DNA of 57,984 nucleotides, taken from contig NZ_JAXEWM010000131.1 in NCBI RefSeq assembly GCF_034113885.1, forward strand, positions 1-57,984. Reading direction: 5' to 3'. The notes beneath the pieces were generated by a model, which was not told the DNA's origin, did not search any database, and was given only the letters and a program-made list of their open reading frames with translations. The DNA comes from Intestinibacter sp034113885. GTDB taxonomy: Bacteria; Bacillota; Clostridia; Peptostreptococcales; Peptostreptococcaceae. Of this stretch, positions 14,997 through 23,759 are shown in pieces (within the stretch, counting starts at the first letter, position 1; the number at the start of each line of letters is the position of its first letter). Both the position numbers and the translations under genes were made by a program.

Positions 14997-17237
14997 CTAT
15001 TTAATTAAATCTATCGTAGTGTATTCTTTATTTATAGTCTTAATTCCTTGATTATCAAAAGCTATAGTTACATCTGATCCCTTTAGAGCAACTACTGTGC
15101 CTGTTCCAAATTTTGGATGATGAACCTTGCTTCCTAATTTTATGTTATCTACATCTACTACATCTGTTTTTTGCTTTATTGTGGCATTTGCTTTTTTAGC
15201 CATCTGTGCTTTATTCACACTATTCATGTATTTTTTAGTGTATTTATCAAGCATGTTGTAGCTAGCCTTCGAATATGAAACTTCTTTTTGAACCTTATTT
15301 AGTCTTTCCACTCTATCTTCTGGAAGCTCTTCTATAAATCTAGATGCAACAGAATGATTAGTTCTACCGTATAAAGTTCTCTTGTTTGTCATAGTCATAA
15401 ATAGCTCTTCCTTAGCTCTAGTTATACCAACGTAGCAAAGCCTTCTTTCCTCTTCAATTTGAGTATCCTGCATAGATGATATGGCTCTTGCTATAGGGAA
15501 TAATTTTTCCTCCATACCACTTAAAAATACTACTGGAAACTCTAGACCTTTGGCTGAATGTATAGTCATTAAGGAAACTCTATCTGCATGCTCTTCCTCA
15601 TCGCTAGGCTCTGATGTCAGCGCTACATTAGTTAAAAATGATTCTAAGCTAGTATCTTCATTTTTACTTTCGAACTCCATAGCTACAGATATAAATTCCT
15701 TTAGGTTTTCTATTCTGTCCTGTGATTCTTCACTCTTATCCTTTTCTAATTCATCTAAATATCCTGTAATATCCATGACCTTTTCAATCATCTTGCTTGC
15801 AGGATATATTTCCTTTAAGCTTCTAAATGTAGACATCATATCTACAAAGCCGTTTATGCTCGCTTTTGCCTTTCTAGATATATCTGAATTTCCGTCTATA
15901 TCTATTAGCACTGAATATAAGCTTTCTTCCTTTAAGCTGGCTCTATCTTCTATTTTTTCTATAGTTCTAAGGCCTATACCTCTTCTAGGAACGTTTATAA
16001 TTCTTTTTAGAGATATATCATCCTGTGGGTTTTGTATTACTCTTAAATACGCTACCATATCCTTTATTTCTTTTCTTTCATAGAACTTAGTACCGCCGTA
16101 TATGTTATATGGAATTTGACTTCTATTTAAAGCATCCTCCACAGGTCTAGCTTGTGCATTTGCTCTATATAAAACAGCAAAATCTCTATATTCTCTACCT
16201 TCTGCCCTAACCATAGTAGCAATAGTATTTGCGATAAATTCAGCTTCACTTACTTCATCCTCGGCAAGTTGAATTTTTATCAATTCTCCTTCCTTCTTTT
16301 CACTCCAAAGCTTCTTTCTCTTTCTTTCTATGTTGTTTTGAATTAGTAAATTTGCCGCATCTAGTATAATTTGAGTAGATCTGTAGTTTTGCTCTAATTT
16401 TATTACATGTACGTTGTCATAGTCCTTCTCAAATTCAAGTATATTTCTAATATCTGCGCCTCTCCAACCGTATATACTTTGGTCGTCGTCACCAACTACG
16501 CATATATTCTGATGTCCCTTAGCAAGCATTTTAATAAGCTCATATTGAGCTCTACTCGTATCTTGGTACTCATCCACCATTATATATCTAAATCTATTTC
16601 TGTAAAATTCTAAAACGTCTTCATGCTCTTTAAATAGTTCTACAGTCTTTGCTATTAAATCATCGAAATCAAGTGCACTATTTCTCTTTAAACGATCCTG
16701 ATAAAGTGCATAGATATCGGCGATTTTCATTTTCGAAAAATCACCCTTATGTATCTCTCTAAATTGCTTAGGACTTATAAGCTTATCCTTTGCATTTGAT
16801 ATTACGCTAATCACATATTTAGGTTCTATAGCCTTTTCGCTGTAATTTAACTCTCTCATACAGTCCTTGATAAGAGTAATTTGGTCTGCACTATCGTATA
16901 TAACGAAGCTTCTGTTGTAGCCGATTTTGTTTATTGCTTTTCTAAGTATTCTTACACAGCAAGAGTGGAATGTAGTTATCCACATCGCACTAGTATCTTC
17001 GTCCTTTAGAGTTTCATCTACCCTTTCTCTCATCTCATTTGCTGCTTTATTAGTAAAGGTTATCGCCAAAATATTTTCAGCCTTTACCTTTTTTACTTCC
17101 ATAAGATATCCTATTCTAGTAGTTAGAACTCTAGTTTTTCCTGAACCTGCACCAGCCAGAATTAGTATCGGTCCTTCTGTCTGTTCAACGGCTTCCCTTT
17201 GGGCAGGATTCAGCATCTCAATTGTATCTAAAATCAT
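14997..17237 (-). CDS. pcrA: ATP-dependent DNA helicase PcrA/UvrD
   Basis: SF1A 3'-5' helicase for DNA repair and rolling-circle replication. The Q-motif LNPAQREAVEQ (residues about 9-19), Walker A AGAGSGKT (29-36), TFTNKAA (Ia), VDEYQDT (II), GDDDQSIYGWRGAD (III), EQNYRS (IV), HSAKGLEF (V) and VGITRAK (VI) are all present in order. The C-terminus carries the GSKVHHPKFGTGTV Tudor-like end typical of PcrA. The length of 746 residues is normal. GGAGGAAAATC directly precedes the ATG. Identity is close to certain. Confidence 0.97.
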   Translation of the reverse strand: MILDTIEMLNPAQREAVEQTEGPILILAGAGSGKTRVLTTRIGYLMEVKKVKAENILAITFTNKAANEMRERVDETLKDEDTSAMWITTFHSCCVRILRKAINKIGYNRSFVIYDSADQITLIKDCMRELNYSEKAIEPKYVISVISNAKDKLISPKQFREIHKGDFSKMKIADIYALYQDRLKRNSALDFDDLIAKTVELFKEHEDVLEFYRNRFRYIMVDEYQDTSRAQYELIKMLAKGHQNICVVGDDDQSIYGWRGADIRNILEFEKDYDNVHVIKLEQNYRSTQIILDAANLLIQNNIERKRKKLWSEKKEGELIKIQLAEDEVSEAEFIANTIATMVRAEGREYRDFAVLYRANAQARPVEDALNRSQIPYNIYGGTKFYERKEIKDMVAYLRVIQNPQDDISLKRIINVPRRGIGLRTIEKIEDRASLKEESLYSVLIDIDGNSDISRKAKASINGFVDMMSTFRSLKEIYPASKMIEKVMDITGYLDELEKDKSEESQDRIENLKEFISVAMEFESKNEDTSLESFLTNVALTSEPSDEEEHADRVSLMTIHSAKGLEFPVVFLSGMEEKLFPIARAISSMQDTQIEEERRLCYVGITRAKEELFMTMTNKRTLYGRTNHSVASRFIEELPEDRVERLNKVQKEVSYSKASYNMLDKYTKKYMNSVNKAQMAKKANATIKQKTDVVDVDNIKLGSKVHHPKFGTGTVVALKGSDVTIAFDNQGIKTINKEYTTIDLIK

Positions 17238-17325
17238 GATTTTCCTCCGTTTCTAATAAATATATTATTTAGAGTATAGACATATTTTAGACTATCTAAT
17301 AAATAAATGAAAGATGTTTACAAAA

Positions 17326-17380
17326 AAAATATACTCTTCTGATAATAACTTAAGACTATTATCAAAAGGTATATTTTTTA
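17326..17380 (-). terminator. Terminator of the GntR-ABC operon
   Basis: AAATATACTCTTCTGATAAT pairs with the ATTATCAAAAGGTATATTT region through a TTAAG-type loop. The minus reading ends in a run of T. It lies 17 bases after the permease stop. Confidence 0.85.
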
Positions 17381-17396
17381 ATCTAATCTCTATTTT

Positions 17397-18221
17397 TTAT
17401 TCTAAATTAAGCTTCTTATTTAATAAAGTAGTTGTAGCAAAGAACAAAGCTACTGCAATTGCTACATTTGCTATAAATATTATAATATCATAAGTTCCAA
17501 TTGAAAATACTGCATTAAAAGTTCCACCTATATCAAAGCTTGACATATTTTCACTTATAGCTATAGCTTTATCATCAGTAACAAGTAAAGCAATTGCTCC
17601 TCCTATCCCTGATTGAATCAAAGATAAAATTATGAATGAGCCAAAAGCTGATAATACTTTATACTTAGAAAATACATTTAAATGACATATTGCACTTGCT
17701 AAATATATTGTAAATATAAATGTTGAATAATCAGCTATATAATTCAAGCTATAGAAAGCCATAGCTCCTATATTTTGTGAAAATACGTCTTTCACACTTC
17801 TAAATAAATAACCCATATCTAAAACTTCATCGACCTTATAGCTAACCATAACAGAAACTAAAGTAATAGAAACAAAAGAAACTATCACAGTTAATATTAT
17901 AAATATCAATGAAGTTAAAAACTTAGATAATACTAAAGATTCCTTGCTAACTGGCAGCGTAAACATCAAATATCCTTCATCACCTAAAAGACTCTTGTTA
18001 AATCTTTGAACTATAAGAACTATAGTCAACACAATGGCAGCTACAAACAAAGCAAATGCTGCTAACATACCTATTAAATATACAAATGTGAAATCATGTA
18101 TGCCATTGTCAAAATTTATAAATAATCCACCTAATATAGAAAATACCAATACAATTATATAAAATGGAAAAAATATTCTTCCACAAGATCTAATTTCGTA
18201 TTTCATTAATTTTCCTAGCAT
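17397..18221 (-). CDS. ABC transporter permease (ABC-2 type)
   Basis: The 274-residue integral membrane protein shows about six hydrophobic segments: near residues 18-38, 50-78, 103-126, 158-176, 188-212 and 240-262. The soluble loops (FNKSLLGDEGYLMFTLPVS, about 73-91) have the look of ABC-2 export permeases paired with YtrA regulators in clostridia. Its start overlaps the ATPase gene by 7 bases, so it is translationally coupled as the third gene of a regulator-ATPase-permease operon. The substrate is unknown; related operons respond to cell-wall-active compounds. Confidence 0.82.
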   Translation of the reverse strand: MLGKLMKYEIRSCGRIFFPFYIIVLVFSILGGLFINFDNGIHDFTFVYLIGMLAAFALFVAAIVLTIVLIVQRFNKSLLGDEGYLMFTLPVSKESLVLSKFLTSLIFIILTVIVSFVSITLVSVMVSYKVDEVLDMGYLFRSVKDVFSQNIGAMAFYSLNYIADYSTFIFTIYLASAICHLNVFSKYKVLSAFGSFIILSLIQSGIGGAIALLVTDDKAIAISENMSSFDIGGTFNAVFSIGTYDIIIFIANVAIAVALFFATTTLLNKKLNLE

Positions 18222-18913
18222 CTAAATTCCTCCCTAAAAATAGCATCTATTGATTTTTGTTTTTCAGCTCTTATTTCGTCTACATCCCCTTGTAAAACGA
18301 CCTCCCCATAAGCTAAAAATATAACCTCATCACATATATTTTCTATCTCACTTATCAAATGAGTTGCAATCAATAAAGTAGAATTCTCGTTGAAGTTTTT
18401 AAGTATAGTGTCTAATATAAAGCTTCTGGCCGCTGGATCGACACCGCCTATAGGTTCGTCTAGTATATATAAATCAGCATTTCTAGCCATAACTAAAATC
18501 AACTGAACCTTTTCTTTTGTACCCTTTGATAGAGTTTTTAATTTTCTATTTTCATCGATATCTAGACTTTTTAGCATTTGAAGAGCTCTCATTTCGTCAA
18601 AATCAGGATAAAAATCCTTGAAAAACTCTATTATATCCTTGACCTTCATCCATTCATTTAAGTAAGTCTTTTCTGGTAGATATGAAACTATTTTTTTAGT
18701 TTCTACTCCAGGCTTCATACCGTTTATAAGTACTTCCCCTTCAGTAGCAGTAAGTAATCCATTCATCATCTTTATCATAGTTGTCTTTCCGCTTCCATTT
18801 GGACCTAAAAGTCCGACTATTTTTCCCCTAGGAATCTCGATATCGATTCCTTTTAAAGCTTCTAGTTTACCGTATTTCTTGTAAACATTTTTAAATTCCA
18901 CTATATTACTCAT
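18215..18913 (-). CDS. ABC transporter ATP-binding protein
   Basis: Nucleotide-binding subunit with Walker A GPNGSGKTTM (residues 35-44), signature LSKGTKEKVQL, Walker B LYILDEPIGGVDPAA and switch His in ATHLISE. The signature LSKGT rather than LSGGQ is common in this exporter clade. It overlaps the regulator gene upstream by 8 bases and the permease downstream by 7, which argues for one co-translated complex. Confidence 0.93.
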   Translation of the reverse strand: MSNIVEFKNVYKKYGKLEALKGIDIEIPRGKIVGLLGPNGSGKTTMIKMMNGLLTATEGEVLINGMKPGVETKKIVSYLPEKTYLNEWMKVKDIIEFFKDFYPDFDEMRALQMLKSLDIDENRKLKTLSKGTKEKVQLILVMARNADLYILDEPIGGVDPAARSFILDTILKNFNENSTLLIATHLISEIENICDEVIFLAYGEVVLQGDVDEIRAEKQKSIDAIFREEFRC

Positions 18914-19280
18914 GTTTACCCTCCTTTAAAATTTCTTCAATTAATCTCATTATTTCTTCATCTGTATATCCTAAATTTATCAGAGTTTCTAAGGATGATT
19001 TCACGCTTTCCTTTACTAAATTTTTTCGTTCTCTATCTATCAAAGCTTTGTCATCTGTTACAAATCTTCCACTTGTTCTCTTAGAATATACAAAGCCCTG
19101 TCTCTCTAATTCTGCTAGTGCCTTTTGCATAGTATTTGGATTTACCATAGCCTCTGCAGCTAGGTTTCTGACAGAATCTAATTTAGAATCTAACTCGATT
19201 TCCCCTGAAATTATCTTCATCTTCAATTGCTCAACAAGCTGTATATAAACAGGTTTATTATTATCAATCTGCCATTCCAT
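18906..19280 (-). CDS. GntR-family regulator, YtrA subfamily
   Basis: The winged helix-turn-helix (residues about 10-80) has PVYIQLVEQLKMKIISGEI, LDSVRNLAAEAMVNPNTMQK and LERQGFVYSKRTSGRFV, the standard YtrA pattern. The short C-terminal helical tail (about 80-124) lacks an effector domain, which defines this subfamily. As first gene of the operon it probably represses its own promoter; the GTAC-rich repeat at 19299-19327 is the likely site. GGAGGTGTTAAT precedes the ATG. Confidence 0.92.
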   Translation of the reverse strand: MEWQIDNNKPVYIQLVEQLKMKIISGEIELDSKLDSVRNLAAEAMVNPNTMQKALAELERQGFVYSKRTSGRFVTDDKALIDRERKNLVKESVKSSLETLINLGYTDEEIMRLIEEILKEGKHE

Positions 19281-19298
19281 ATTAACACCTCCTTTACT

Positions 19299-19327
19299 GT
19301 ATTAATACTATAGTACAATAGTACAAT
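19299..19327 (-). promoter_or_regulatory. Candidate operator of the YtrA-type regulator
   Basis: The stretch holds a perfect palindrome GTATTAATAC (19299-19308) followed by direct repeats of AGTACAAT (19312-19327). It overlaps the -10 box and the start region of the regulator promoter, where a repressor of this type would bind. Confidence 0.45.
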
Positions 19328-19346
19328 CAATTTTTATATTTGTCAA
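19318..19346 (-). promoter_or_regulatory. Sigma-A promoter of the GntR-ABC operon
   Basis: On the minus strand a consensus TTGACA is followed after exactly 17 bases by TACTAT. The predicted start lies about 30 bases before the ATG. Confidence 0.75.
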
Positions 19347-19373
19347 GTTATTTAAAAATTAATCAAATAATTA

Positions 19374-19402
19374 TTGACATATATTTCCTATAGGCATACT
19401 AT
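19374..19402 (+). promoter_or_regulatory. Sigma-A promoter of the trans-sulfuration gene
   Basis: TTGACA (19374-19379), 17 bases, then TACTAT (19397-19402): the same two hexamers as the divergent promoter next to it. The leader is only about 25 bases, so there is no room for a SAM riboswitch or T-box. Confidence 0.75.
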
Positions 19403-19434
19403 GAAATTAAACTATTATTTTTAGAGGTGAAAAC

Positions 19435-20628
19435 ATGGCAAAACGTACTTATGGAAAAGAATATGGATTTCAAACAAGAGCAGTACACACAGGAAATGAT
19501 GTAGATGCAGAAACAGGTGCTATCAAAAGACCTATAACAATGGCAAATAGTTATGAATTACCTTACGATCCTTCAGATATAAACTGGAGTAGTTCAGGTG
19601 GTAACTTATATACAAGAAATGGTGGTTCCAACCAACAATATTTACAAGAAAAAATAGCGAGCTTATAAAATGGTGAAGACTGTGTAGTTCTAGCATCTGG
19701 AGTTGCAGCACTTTCAGGTTTATTCTTCGCTTTATTAGAAAAAGGAGATCACGTTATATTCTCTAGTGTTACTTATATAGCTGTATATCGTTTATTAAAT
19801 GAATTATTAAATAACAAGTTCGGTGTTGAAACAACTCTTGTGGATACTACTGACCCAGAAAATGTTAGAAAGGCAATTCGCCCTAATACAAAATTAATCC
19901 ACATAGAAACACCAGGAAACCCTACTTTAATGATTTCAGATATAGAAGAAATCGCCAAAATTGCACACGAAAACGGTGCATTGCTTTCAGTAGATAATAC
20001 ATTCGCATCACCATACAACCAAAGACCTATTGATTTAGGAGCTGACTTCACTATAGAAAGTTTGACTAAATACATAAACGGTCACGGAGACTCAATGGGT
20101 GGTGCTATAATAGGAAAAACTAAATACTTAGATATTATACGTGCACAATCTCAAGTAAATCTAGGAGGCGCTATAAGTCCTTTCAATGCATGGTTAATCA
20201 TGCGTGGTTCAGTTACTCTACCTCTTAGAATGAGACAACACAACGAAAATGCCCTAGCAGTCGCTAAATGGCTTGAAGACTTAGATTGTGTAAGCTTTGT
20301 AGCTTATCCTGGACTTGAAAGCTTCAAAGGCCATGAAGTTGCTAAAAAACAAATGCTAAACGGATTTGGTGGCGTATTATCATTTGGATTAAAAGCAGAT
20401 CACGACACTCATAATAAATTTGTAAGCTATCTTAAGGTGATTACTTCTGCTGTTTCACTAGGACATGACGAAAGCTTAATCGTATTCTTAGGTGAAGACG
20501 ACGAAAGACAATACTTATATCCTGATGAATTCTCAAACGGATTTTTCAGATTTTCTGTCGGAATAGAAGATGTTGAAGATATCATCGGAGATCTTGAACA
20601 AGCATTAACTAAAGTAGGTTTACTTTAA
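19435..20628 (+). pseudogene. Cystathionine gamma-synthase/methionine gamma-lyase family enzyme with in-frame TAA
   Basis: PLP-dependent Cys/Met metabolism enzyme. Frame 19435-20628 would encode about 397 residues, the normal family length, but codon 78 (19666-19668) is TAA. The text before it (YTRNGGSNQQYLQEKIASL) and after it (NGEDCVVLASGVAAL) is continuous family sequence in one frame. Relatives usually have an acidic residue at this point (LE-x-GED), so a single GAA-to-TAA change explains it. Downstream residues are intact, including VDNTFASPYNQRP and the PLP-lysine motif ESLTKYINGHGD. An ATG at 19840 opens a 262-residue fragment but has no good binding site. The promoter and terminator look healthy, so inactivation seems recent. 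A sequencing error or strain mutation is possible. Confidence 0.8.
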
Positions 20629-20652
20629 TTCTCATAAATTTTCTATATACTA

Positions 20653-20694
20653 AAGGCTGTAGGCAAATAATTTCGTCTACAGCCTTAAATTTTT
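20653..20694 (+). terminator. Terminator of the trans-sulfuration gene
   Basis: AAGGCTGTAGGC pairs with GTCTACAGCCTT (one G-U), followed by AAATTTTT. Confidence 0.85.
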
Positions 20695-20699
20695 GCATA

Positions 20700-20735
20700 A
20701 AAAAAATCCCCAGAACTTTTGGAGTAATCCTGGGG
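20700..20735 (-). terminator. Terminator of the cbiMNQO operon
   Basis: Minus-strand CCCCAGGA pairs with TTCTGGGG and is followed by ATTTTTTTTATG. It lies about 75 bases after the cbiO stop. Confidence 0.85.
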
Positions 20736-20771
20736 TACCTATTATAGGTTAAGGGTTATTTTATTTTCAAA

Positions 20772-20790
20772 CTATTTTATTATAAAATAG
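20772..20790. repeat. Perfect 19-bp AT-rich palindrome downstream of cbiO
   Basis: CTATTTTAT-T-ATAAAATAG is a perfect inverted repeat between the cbiO stop and the operon terminator. A second short palindrome, ACCTATTATAGGT, lies 24 bases further on. Their role is unclear; they may help form the mRNA 3' end. Confidence 0.5.
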
Positions 20791-20807
20791 GTTGAGGGCG
20801 ATTTCGT

Positions 20808-21623
20808 TTATACAGTCTTCTGTTCTCTATGATTCCAGTAGCTGTATAGGTCTTCTTCTTTTGTAAACAAAGGCAATCCCATATGTTTGTGAAGCTTCAC
20901 AAGCCATGGTAACTCAAGTCTAGCTTCGTCGATTTTTTCTTCATTGACGAAAACCTCTTCTCTAGTACCTTCATTTATAAGGTGTCCTTGATTTAAAACA
21001 TATACATAGTCACATATTTCATAGATTAAATTCATATCGTGGCTGGATATTACGATTTTAACACCTCTTTTATTAAGACCCTTTATTATGTCTACAATAG
21101 CTCTAGTGCTTATTGGATCTAAGCCTGCTGTAGGCTCATCTAATAATACCAATTTGTTTTCCATAGCGACTACAGATGCTATTGCGACTCTTTTTTTCTG
21201 ACCAAAGCTCAAATTATGAACTGGTCTATCTATAAATTCTAAACCATTTACTGCTTCTAAAGCGTTGGTGATTCTCTTTTTAATTGTTTTTTCATCTATG
21301 CCTATATTTCTAAGTGCAAAAGCAATATCGTCATATACCATTGAGTAGAATATCTGCTTTTCTGGATCTTGGAATACTATTCCAACTTCTTTTCTTAGAT
21401 TGTATAAGCTTTTTTTGTCATACTTTATTTGTTCTCCCTTGTATAGTATTTCTCCTTCTGTTGATTTCAAAATTCCCATAAGATTATTGAATAAAGTAGA
21501 CTTCCCAGAACCATTTGATCCTATGATTCCGATTACCTCCCCTTTATCAAAGTCCATACTTACATTATCGAGAGCCTTTCTAGTTTTATCATATTGATAT
21601 GTTAAATTATTTATTTTAAACAT
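20808..21623 (-). CDS. cbiO: Cobalt ECF transporter ATPase CbiO
   Basis: ATPase of the CbiMNQO energy-coupling-factor transporter that imports cobalt for cobalamin synthesis. Walker A GSNGSGKST (residues about 36-44), Q-loop VFQDPEKQIF (the ECF-type form), signature LSFGQKKRVAIA, Walker B LVLLDEPTAGLDP and SSHDMN are all visible. The length of 271 residues is normal. Its start overlaps the end of cbiQ by 8 bases. It is the last gene of the B12-riboswitch operon. Confidence 0.95.
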   Translation of the reverse strand: MFKINNLTYQYDKTRKALDNVSMDFDKGEVIGIIGSNGSGKSTLFNNLMGILKSTEGEILYKGEQIKYDKKSLYNLRKEVGIVFQDPEKQIFYSMVYDDIAFALRNIGIDEKTIKKRITNALEAVNGLEFIDRPVHNLSFGQKKRVAIASVVAMENKLVLLDEPTAGLDPISTRAIVDIIKGLNKRGVKIVISSHDMNLIYEICDYVYVLNQGHLINEGTREEVFVNEEKIDEARLELPWLVKLHKHMGLPLFTKEEDLYSYWNHREQKTV

Positions 21624-22314
21624 CTTTACTATCCTCTACTATATGAAATGTGCCGTCAAATAGTTTCATATCTAAAGCTATACTCATTTCATCATATCTT
21701 ATCATCATTCTCTTAAACAGCATATTTACTAAAAGTCCAAATGAGTGATATCCATTTTTTAAATTTATATATCCAAATCTAAGCTCCTGTGAGGTTCTTA
21801 TATCAGAAACCTCCTCCATGAATATAAATATAAATCTATACATAAGCATTGATAATTCCAACACTATATCTGGTAGATGTAATTTCTTAAATATAAATAT
21901 AAGCTGGTTAAAAGGTGTCGTCAACATTATAAAATATATACATGTTAGACACGACAATGCTCTAAAAAACAAGTGCATAGATGTATCTATAGATGTTTGA
22001 GAAACTCCTATATATAAACCTCCTATTTTTATGTAATGAAGTAAAACAGATTTATCACCTGAAAAATTTATCAAAATCATGATAATACTTATTACTAAAA
22101 AAGAAAATGGTATTTTTATAAAATGTACATAGTCTTTAAATTCTATCTTTGCAATTCCAACTATTGTGATACTCATACCTAATATTATCAATACAGATAA
22201 TATATTGTAAGGACTAATTAATGATATTATTAAAAATAACATACCTATGCTAAATTTTATATTTGGATTAACTTTAAATAATTTATTTCTATAAGCATAA
22301 TCATCTATTATCAT
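21616..22314 (-). CDS. cbiQ: Cobalt ECF transporter transmembrane subunit CbiQ
   Basis: T-component that couples CbiO to the substrate-binding CbiM. The protein has about five hydrophobic segments (near 25-55, 68-90, 106-130 and later). The cytoplasmic coupling region SQELRFGYINLKNGYHSFG, followed by MLFKRMMIRYDEMSIALDM, fits the ECF-T Ala-Arg-Gly-type coupling helices in degenerate form. Position between cbiN and cbiO, with an 8-base overlap into cbiO, supports the assignment. Confidence 0.9.
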   Translation of the reverse strand: MIIDDYAYRNKLFKVNPNIKFSIGMLFLIISLISPYNILSVLIILGMSITIVGIAKIEFKDYVHFIKIPFSFLVISIIMILINFSGDKSVLLHYIKIGGLYIGVSQTSIDTSMHLFFRALSCLTCIYFIMLTTPFNQLIFIFKKLHLPDIVLELSMLMYRFIFIFMEEVSDIRTSQELRFGYINLKNGYHSFGLLVNMLFKRMMIRYDEMSIALDMKLFDGTFHIVEDSKDV

Positions 22315-22336
22315 TAATTTTATCTTCTTTCTAGAA

Positions 22337-22654
22337 TTATTTATCTTCTTTCATTTTTTTCTTAGTTCTAGTAGCACCTATATAGTATCCAACTATTCCA
22401 GCACCTAATGCTGCTTGAGATGCAAATAGTAAGCTTTCTATTTCGCCACTAGCTGGTTCAAATATACTACTAAACCAAGGTTGGTAATCAGGATTAATTT
22501 CTGTGATAGCAGCCTCAGCTTCACCGTCAGCTCCACCAAATTCTGCACCACTTTTTATAACTTGAGGTACGATAACTATAGCTAAAACTAATAGCAATAA
22601 TACGATTGTTAACTTAGCACTACTTCCTTTTTTTGTTTTTGCTTGAGTATCCAT
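22337..22654 (-). CDS. cbiN: Cobalt transporter accessory membrane protein CbiN
   Basis: Small auxiliary subunit with two membrane helices (residues about 14-32 and 76-93). The extracytoplasmic loop between them is acidic and contains the family motif INPDYQPWFSSIFEPASGEIE in variant form. CbiN stimulates Co2+ uptake by CbiM. Its ATG overlaps the stop of cbiM by one base (TAATG). The length of 105 residues is typical. Confidence 0.93.
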   Translation of the reverse strand: MDTQAKTKKGSSAKLTIVLLLLVLAIVIVPQVIKSGAEFGGADGEAEAAITEINPDYQPWFSSIFEPASGEIESLLFASQAALGAGIVGYYIGATRTKKKMKEDK

Positions 22655-23376
22655 TATGCTAGTACCTCCTTATCTTCATTTTCTGTTATAAAGTTGTAGA
22701 TTATTGTTGTTAATAATCCTTCTGCTATTGCTATAGGAATTTGTGTTATAAAGAATATTCCTAAGAATTTAGCAGCAGATACCGCAAATCCACCAACTGG
22801 ATCAGGGAACGCTAACCCTAATTGTAGTGAAGTCAATGTATATGTAGCTAAATCCCCTATAGCTGCAGCTAAAAATACAACTACATTTCTATTTACTTTA
22901 TCTTTTAATAATTTCCAAATGACATATGATACTATTGGTCCAAATATTGCCATTGAAAATGCATTTGCTCCTAAAGTTGTTATTCCACCATGAGCTAATA
23001 ATAAAGCTTGGAATAATAATACTATTGTTCCTAAAACAACTGTTACACTTGGTCCAAATAATATTGAAGCAAGTCCTACACCTGTTGGATGCGAACAACT
23101 ACCTGTTACTGAAGGTATCTTAAGTGCAGAAAGAACAAACACAAAAGCACCACATAAAGCTAATAATAATTTCTTCTTTGGTTGTTCTTTTACTACTTTT
23201 GTTATGTTTTTTAAACCTATAACAAAGAATGGTATAAATAATACATACCAAATTACTGCCCATTTAACAGGCAAGAAGCCTTCCATGATATGCATAGCCC
23301 CTGAAACTGTAGGTGCTAATACTAACATGAATGCTGCTAATAAACACCACTTAATATTTGTTTTTTGTAATCTCAT
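22654..23376 (-). CDS. cbiM: Cobalt transporter substrate-binding subunit CbiM
   Basis: S-component of the cobalt ECF transporter. After a signal-like hydrophobic start, the processed N-terminus is expected at MHIMEGFLP, whose first Met-His forms the Co2+ site in this family. Further signatures are SVTGSCSHPTGVGLA, FQALLLAHGGITTLGANAFSM and the C-terminal TQIPIAIAEGLLT. About seven membrane segments are seen. It is the first gene behind the cobalamin riboswitch and starts the cbiMNQO operon. Confidence 0.96.
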   Translation of the reverse strand: MRLQKTNIKWCLLAAFMLVLAPTVSGAMHIMEGFLPVKWAVIWYVLFIPFFVIGLKNITKVVKEQPKKKLLLALCGAFVFVLSALKIPSVTGSCSHPTGVGLASILFGPSVTVVLGTIVLLFQALLLAHGGITTLGANAFSMAIFGPIVSYVIWKLLKDKVNRNVVVFLAAAIGDLATYTLTSLQLGLAFPDPVGGFAVSAAKFLGIFFITQIPIAIAEGLLTTIIYNFITENEDKEVLA

Positions 23377-23423
23377 ATCTCTACGCTCCTTAAAGTAATA
23401 ATATATTTTAAATAATTCGTATT

Positions 23424-23460
23424 AATAAAATAAAAAACCTAACCATTTGATAGGTTAGGT
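23424..23460 (-). terminator. Regulatory terminator of the cobalamin riboswitch
   Basis: ACCTAACC (23437-23444) pairs with GGTTAGGT (23453-23460), and the minus reading continues into TTTTTTATTTTA. It lies between the aptamer and cbiM, where ligand binding would favour its formation. Confidence 0.85.
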
Positions 23461-23524
23461 AGATATACTTAATAAGTTTTATATTATTCTTAATAAGATA
23501 TTCTCTCCAACCCCGAAGAAACTT

Positions 23525-23690
23525 CTCTATTATATCCTAGGCAGGTCTCCTGACTTAGCATCATCCTATCTCTCACCTTCCCATGATACTTTATATCACA
23601 GTGGTTATTTTAGAGAGATTCGTCAACATTACAGTAGCGGGGGCTGTAGAGGAATTACACCTCTTTCCCTATTAATCAAATATTAGAACC
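23525..23690 (-). promoter_or_regulatory. Cobalamin (B12) riboswitch aptamer
   Basis: On the minus strand the conserved elements occur in the right order: an AGGTGTAATTCC-type segment, the core GCCCCCGCTACTGT (rc of 23631-23644) and the B12 box AGTCAGGAGACCTGCC (rc of 23540-23555). It lies in the leader of cbiMNQO, ahead of an intrinsic terminator, so it should reduce cobalt uptake when adenosylcobalamin is plentiful. Aptamer edges are approximate. Confidence 0.95.
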
Positions 23691-23746
23691 TAAAATATAT
23701 TATTTATAATTATTAATACTCACATATTGTATCTAAATACATTTAC

Positions 23747-23755
23747 ATTATAGCA
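23747..23755 (-). promoter_or_regulatory. Extended -10 promoter of the riboswitch-cbiMNQO transcript
   Basis: The minus strand reads TGCTATAAT, a perfect extended -10 element, about 50 bases upstream of the aptamer. No convincing -35 box is seen. Confidence 0.6.
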
Positions 23756-23759
23756 TAGA

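Noticed and set aside
15481..16083. 200-codon plus-strand open frame inside pcrA
   Set aside because: Antisense to the conserved helicase frame; composition and absence of a binding site show it is a shadow.
19840..20628. Stand-alone 262-residue PLP enzyme
   Set aside because: It is in frame with the upstream 77 codons and lacks a binding site and the N-terminal part of the fold, so it is the 3' part of a gene broken at 19666-19668.
23525..23690. Plus-strand small RNA in the cobalamin leader region
   Set aside because: All conserved B12 aptamer elements read on the minus strand in the correct order ahead of cbiM.
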